Program-made: the position numbers and the translations under genes
The notes under the pieces: generated by a model
What the model was told of the DNA's origin: nothing
Seen by the model: only the letters and a program-made list of their open reading frames with translations
The model's database searches: none
Shown here: one piece after another, positions 27,547-30,136 of the stretch
Numbering within the stretch: the first letter of the stretch is position 1
How the letters are laid out: each line of letters begins with the position of its first letter
Source: Parapedobacter lycopersici_A
Lineage (GTDB): Bacteria; Bacteroidota; Bacteroidia; Sphingobacteriales; Sphingobacteriaceae
Length of the DNA stretch: 30,136 nt
NCBI RefSeq assembly: GCF_040395035.1
Contig: NZ_JBEBRB010000031.1
Coordinates: 1-30,136, forward strand
Direction: 5' to 3'

Positions 27547-28611
27547 TTACGGCTGGCGCAGGGTATCCGCACAATATTGCAATACCCGCTGCTGGAATGC
27601 GTGCGCTTCCTGCTGCTCCAGCGTAAAACGGATGGGTAGTACATATACCGGCAAACCATCAAGCACGGCTGCATGCGGGGGGACAAAAAGCCGCTGACTG
27701 TCTTTCTCCGTCGTTATGATGATCTTCCTGCTGTTTGGGATCGCGGCGTACCGGTTTTTAATCCGTTGCATGTCGGATGAACTATACGGGTGGTGATCAG
27801 CATAACGCAGGTGAACCACCTCACCAACCCGTACCGCAAGGTGGCGGCGCAGCGGCTCCGGATTTGCAATGCCTGTCACTAATAATACGGATGTATCTGC
27901 GTCCAGCAGGGCCGTCCCATCCGCGGCAGGTGACGCGGGGAGCAAATTACCGTAATCGATACCCGCAAACCACAGGGGGATTTCCCCGGGAGTTACTGTA
28001 AGCTGCTTCCGTATCGTTGCCTTATTCTCCGCCGTGGCAGTATCCGGGGTCTTGGTAACAATCAGGATATCCGCACGTCGGCGCGCAGAAAACCAATCGC
28101 GGTAATTGCCGGCCGGCAACAGCCATTTCGGTGCGCGCATATGATTATAATCGAACAAAAGTATCGCTAATCCCGGTTTTAATGCCCGGTGCTGAAAGGC
28201 ATCATCCAATAGGATAACCCGATGTCCGAGCGCCTGCAATCGCCGCACACCGGTCACCCGGTCTTCACATACCGCCACTGTGATCTCCGGAAATTTACGC
28301 TTGAATTGCAAGGGTTCGTCCCCGCTTTCTGCGGCCGTATCGGTCAACTGCACTTCCCGGAACCCACGGGTTGCACGGCCATAACCGCGGCTGAGTGTTG
28401 CCACCGGGTATTCCGGCGCCAGCAAACGGATCAGGTATTCGGTCATCGGGCTTTTGCCGGTTCCGCCCACGGCAAGGTTACCCACTACAATAACAGGTAT
28501 ATCGAACGCCGTCTGTTTCAGCCAGCCCCAGTCATAAAAACAGTTACGCAGCCATACTGCCGCGCCGTATATAGCTGAAAAAGGGAGTAGAAGCAACCTG
28601 AGGTAACCCAT
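27547..28611 (-). CDS. lpxK: Tetraacyldisaccharide 4'-kinase (lipid A)
   Basis: The 354-residue inner-membrane enzyme phosphorylates the lipid A disaccharide precursor to lipid IVA. It has an N-terminal hydrophobic segment (YLRLLLLPFSAIYGAAVWL). The P-loop is VVGNLAVGGTGKSP, in the family form with two glycines before GK. TLSRGYGR follows, then LLDDAFQHRALKPGLAILLFDY, the LpxK DDxFQHR motif. I start at the ATG at 28611, because MGYLRLLLLPFS is the family start and a promoter box lies just upstream; the frame is open to 28629. Its presence confirms a lipopolysaccharide-bearing envelope. It diverges from mqnB across about 127 bases. Confidence 0.95.
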   Translation of the reverse strand: MGYLRLLLLPFSAIYGAAVWLRNCFYDWGWLKQTAFDIPVIVVGNLAVGGTGKSPMTEYLIRLLAPEYPVATLSRGYGRATRGFREVQLTDTAAESGDEPLQFKRKFPEITVAVCEDRVTGVRRLQALGHRVILLDDAFQHRALKPGLAILLFDYNHMRAPKWLLPAGNYRDWFSARRRADILIVTKTPDTATAENKATIRKQLTVTPGEIPLWFAGIDYGNLLPASPAADGTALLDADTSVLLVTGIANPEPLRRHLAVRVGEVVHLRYADHHPYSSSDMQRIKNRYAAIPNSRKIIITTEKDSQRLFVPPHAAVLDGLPVYVLPIRFTLEQQEAHAFQQRVLQYCADTLRQP

Positions 28612-28617
28612 GATGTG

Positions 28618-28625
28618 CAAAAGTA
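28618..28625 (-). promoter_or_regulatory. Candidate -7 promoter box of lpxK
   Basis: The minus strand reads TACTTTTG, a full TAnnTTTG match, ending 6 bases before the lpxK ATG at 28611. The mRNA would start at or within a base or two of the start codon. No clear -33 element is seen. Confidence 0.5.
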
Positions 28626-28675
28626 GCAATTTTTCCCGCTACCGTCCGCTAAGCCTCCACCGTGCTGTGTTAAAT

Positions 28676-28708
28676 CCGGTTTCGGTTAAAACCGGAGCAT
28701 CAAACCGG
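28676..28708. repeat. AAACCGG repeat cluster upstream of mqnB
   Basis: CCGGTTT (28676-28682) and AAACCGG (28689-28695) form an inverted repeat with a 6-base spacer. A third copy, AAACCGG, lies at 28702-28708. The cluster sits just upstream of the presumed mqnB promoter (TAAATTCG, 7 of 8 match, at 28720-28727) and could be an operator. Confidence 0.4.
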
Positions 28709-28738
28709 CTATTTTTACGTAAATTCGCCTGCGACGCT

Positions 28739-29383
28739 ATGGAAAACACGCTGATCATCGCAGCCACCGCTGACGAAATTGCCCCTTTTATGCAGTTGCC
28801 GGCCAACCAGCGGCAGGGCATGGACATACTGGTCACTGGGGTCGGCATGGTCGCCACCGCTTTCGCCATAGGCAAACAACTGGCAATCAGCCACTACGAC
28901 CTGCTACTTAATGTCGGCATCTGTGGTAGCTTCAACCGCGACATTCCATTAGGGGAGGTCGTCCACGTGTACCGGGATACCTTCGCCGAACTGGGCGCCG
29001 AAGACGGTGCGCAGTTCGTGGACAGCGAAACACTGGGACTGGCGACACATACTTATTACAGTGAACACCGGATCAGCCACCCGGAAATCAACCGGTTGCG
29101 CCAATGCAAAGGGATCACCGTAAACCGGGTGCACGGCGATGAGCGGGCCATCGAGGCGGTAGCCAACCGGATCCATCCCGATACGGAAAGCATGGAGGGC
29201 GCAGCCGTGTTCTATGCTGCCCATCACGCCGGGCTTCCGGCCGTTCAGGTCCGTGCTGTATCAAACTATGTGGAACGCCGGAACCGGGACAACTGGCGAG
29301 TCCCGCTGGCCATTGAAACCCTGAACCGCTGGCTGATTGCATTCGCCCATTCAGGCGGCACAGTCACCCCGCCGCTTTTCTAA
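28739..29383 (+). CDS. mqnB: Futalosine hydrolase
   Basis: The 214-residue nucleosidase has the phosphorylase/hydrolase fold of the MTA/SAH nucleosidase group, with blocks close to MqnB: VTGVGMVATAFAIGKQL, NVGICGSFNRDIPLGEVV, FAELGAEDG, the active-site DTESMEGAAVFYA (E150, E153), and VRAVSNYVERRNRDNW. MqnB cleaves futalosine to release hypoxanthine in the futalosine route to menaquinone. The frame is open to 28610, but the ATG at 28739 gives the family start MENTLIIAATADEIAPF and avoids overlap with the lpxK promoter. No other mqn genes are in the window. An MTA/SAH nucleosidase is the main alternative, made unlikely by the AELGAED and RNRD motifs. Confidence 0.92.
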   Translation: MENTLIIAATADEIAPFMQLPANQRQGMDILVTGVGMVATAFAIGKQLAISHYDLLLNVGICGSFNRDIPLGEVVHVYRDTFAELGAEDGAQFVDSETLGLATHTYYSEHRISHPEINRLRQCKGITVNRVHGDERAIEAVANRIHPDTESMEGAAVFYAAHHAGLPAVQVRAVSNYVERRNRDNWRVPLAIETLNRWLIAFAHSGGTVTPPLF

Positions 29384-29423
29384 GCAAAGCATTCCAAATA
29401 TCAACTATTTGTAGTAGCTTTGC
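29384..29423. repeat. Nested dyad overlapping the pdhB promoter
   Basis: The outer arms GCAAAGC (29384-29390) and GCTTTGC (29417-29423) enclose the inner arms CAAATA (29395-29400) and TATTTG (29406-29411). The right outer arm contains most of the -7 box. It starts directly after the mqnB stop. With no T-run it is a poor terminator and may be an operator. Confidence 0.55.
29415..29422 (+). promoter_or_regulatory. Candidate -7 promoter box of pdhB
   Basis: TAGCTTTG is a full TAnnTTTG match, 28 bases before the pdhB ATG. No standard -33 TTG is evident, but the box is embedded in a dyad, which suggests regulated initiation. Confidence 0.55.
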
Positions 29424-29450
29424 GTACGAAAATTTGATCCTATACTACGA

Positions 29451-30136
29451 ATGAGAGAAATACAATTCAGGGAAGCGCTTCGCGAGGCATTGAGCGAAGA
29501 AATGCGCAAAGACGAAAAGATATTCTTGATGGGTGAGGAAGTGGCTGAGTACAACGGTGCGTATAAGGTAAGCCAGGGAATGCTGGACGAATTTGGTCCT
29601 AAGCGCGTTATTGACACTCCCATTGCCGAACTCGGCTTTGCGGGCATTGGCATCGGAGCCGCCATGAATGGCCTCAAGCCAATCATTGAGTTCATGACAT
29701 TCAATTTTTCCCTGGTCGCGATCGACCAGGTGATCAACTCGGCCGCCAAAATGTATTCCATGAGCGGGGGACAGTTTCCCCTTCCCATCGTATTCCGTGG
29801 ACCAACCGGGAATGCCGGCCAGCTGGCAGCCCAGCATTCGCAGAATTTCGAAAACTGGTATGCCAATACCCCCGGCCTGAAAGTGGTCGTTCCCTCCAAC
29901 CCCTATGATGCAAAAGGGTTGCTGAAACAGTCCATTATTGACCCGGATCCCGTTATCTTTATGGAATCCGAGGTGATGTACGGCGATAAGGGCAATGTTC
30001 CCGAAGAAGAATATTACCTGGAGCTCGGAAAAGCCCATACCGTAAAGGAAGGAAATGACGTAACGATTGTTACGTTTGGCAAAATGCTGCCCCGCGTGGT
30101 GCAGCCGGCCGTAGAGGAATTAACCAAGGAGGGTAT
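29451..30136 (+). CDS. pdhB: Pyruvate dehydrogenase E1 component, beta subunit (3' end outside window)
   Basis: The first 228 codons are present and the gene runs off the right edge. Landmarks of E1-beta are REIQFREALREALSEEM at the start, FLMGEEVAEYNGAYKVSQG, VIDTPIAELGFAGIGIGAA, IEFMTFNFSLVAIDQ, and GQLAAQHSQNFENWYANTPG with the conserved His. It pairs with PdhA to form the thiamine-diphosphate-dependent E1. The gene is separated from pdhA-pdhC by about 8 kb containing gcvP, the TMEM220 gene, dnaA and others, and has its own promoter box. The family is about 325 residues, so roughly 100 are missing. Confidence 0.95.
   Translation, partial: MREIQFREALREALSEEMRKDEKIFLMGEEVAEYNGAYKVSQGMLDEFGPKRVIDTPIAELGFAGIGIGAAMNGLKPIIEFMTFNFSLVAIDQVINSAAKMYSMSGGQFPLPIVFRGPTGNAGQLAAQHSQNFENWYANTPGLKVVVPSNPYDAKGLLKQSIIDPDPVIFMESEVMYGDKGNVPEEEYYLELGKAHTVKEGNDVTIVTFGKMLPRVVQPAVEELTKEG

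Overview
The window looks like a chromosomal stretch from a Gram-negative Bacteroidota, most likely a sphingobacterium or chitinophaga relative. That placement is inference. It rests on an outer-membrane barrel with a CarboxypepD_reg-like N-terminus, a YfhO-family membrane protein, LpxK (lipid A synthesis), futalosine-type menaquinone synthesis, and repeated TAnnTTTG boxes, the Bacteroidota -7 promoter element, just upstream of start codons. Coding density is high. I see no rRNA, tRNA, CRISPR array or insertion sequence.

Layout. Positions 47-3731 (minus) hold a two-gene outer-membrane/periplasmic pair. rnhB (3892-4488, plus) converges with a minus-strand run covering about 4.5-15.3 kb. In reading order that run is dnaG, yraN, glutaminyl cyclase lipoprotein, trkH and an RCK subunit, followed by a second unit of yfhO, an N-acylglucosamine 2-epimerase and a FucP/NagP-type sugar transporter. 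Divergent from dnaG is ugd (15370-16752, plus), whose interior is much more GC-rich than everything around it. An S41 protease (minus) converges on ugd and diverges from pdhA-pdhC (18643-21340, plus), which ends at a strong intrinsic terminator. gcvP follows (21671-24553, plus). A small TMEM220-family membrane protein and dnaA come next. dnaA converges with a 5'(3')-deoxyribonucleotidase gene, upstream of which is lpxK (both minus). mqnB (plus) diverges from lpxK, and pdhB (plus) runs off the right edge.

The most unusual element is a well-formed TPP riboswitch aptamer on the minus strand at 24624-24709. It is followed by a hairpin and then an intrinsic terminator (24561-24598), and beyond that only the antisense of gcvP. 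No thiamine gene lies on its strand for 6 kb, so it is either an orphan relic or a short TPP-binding RNA antisense to the gcvP 3' untranslated region. It sits among genes of the thiamine-diphosphate-dependent pyruvate dehydrogenase complex: pdhA and pdhC to the left and pdhB to the right. Other points of interest are the ugd composition step, a nested dyad overlapping the pdhB promoter, promoters that imply leaderless transcripts for lpxK and ugd, and a 31-codon ORF upstream of the TMEM220 gene.

Metabolically the window mixes information processing (dnaG, dnaA, rnhB), envelope and sugar functions (lpxK, ugd, epimerase plus transporter, barrel protein), potassium uptake, and central carbon/cofactor enzymes (PDH, glycine cleavage P-protein, futalosine hydrolase).
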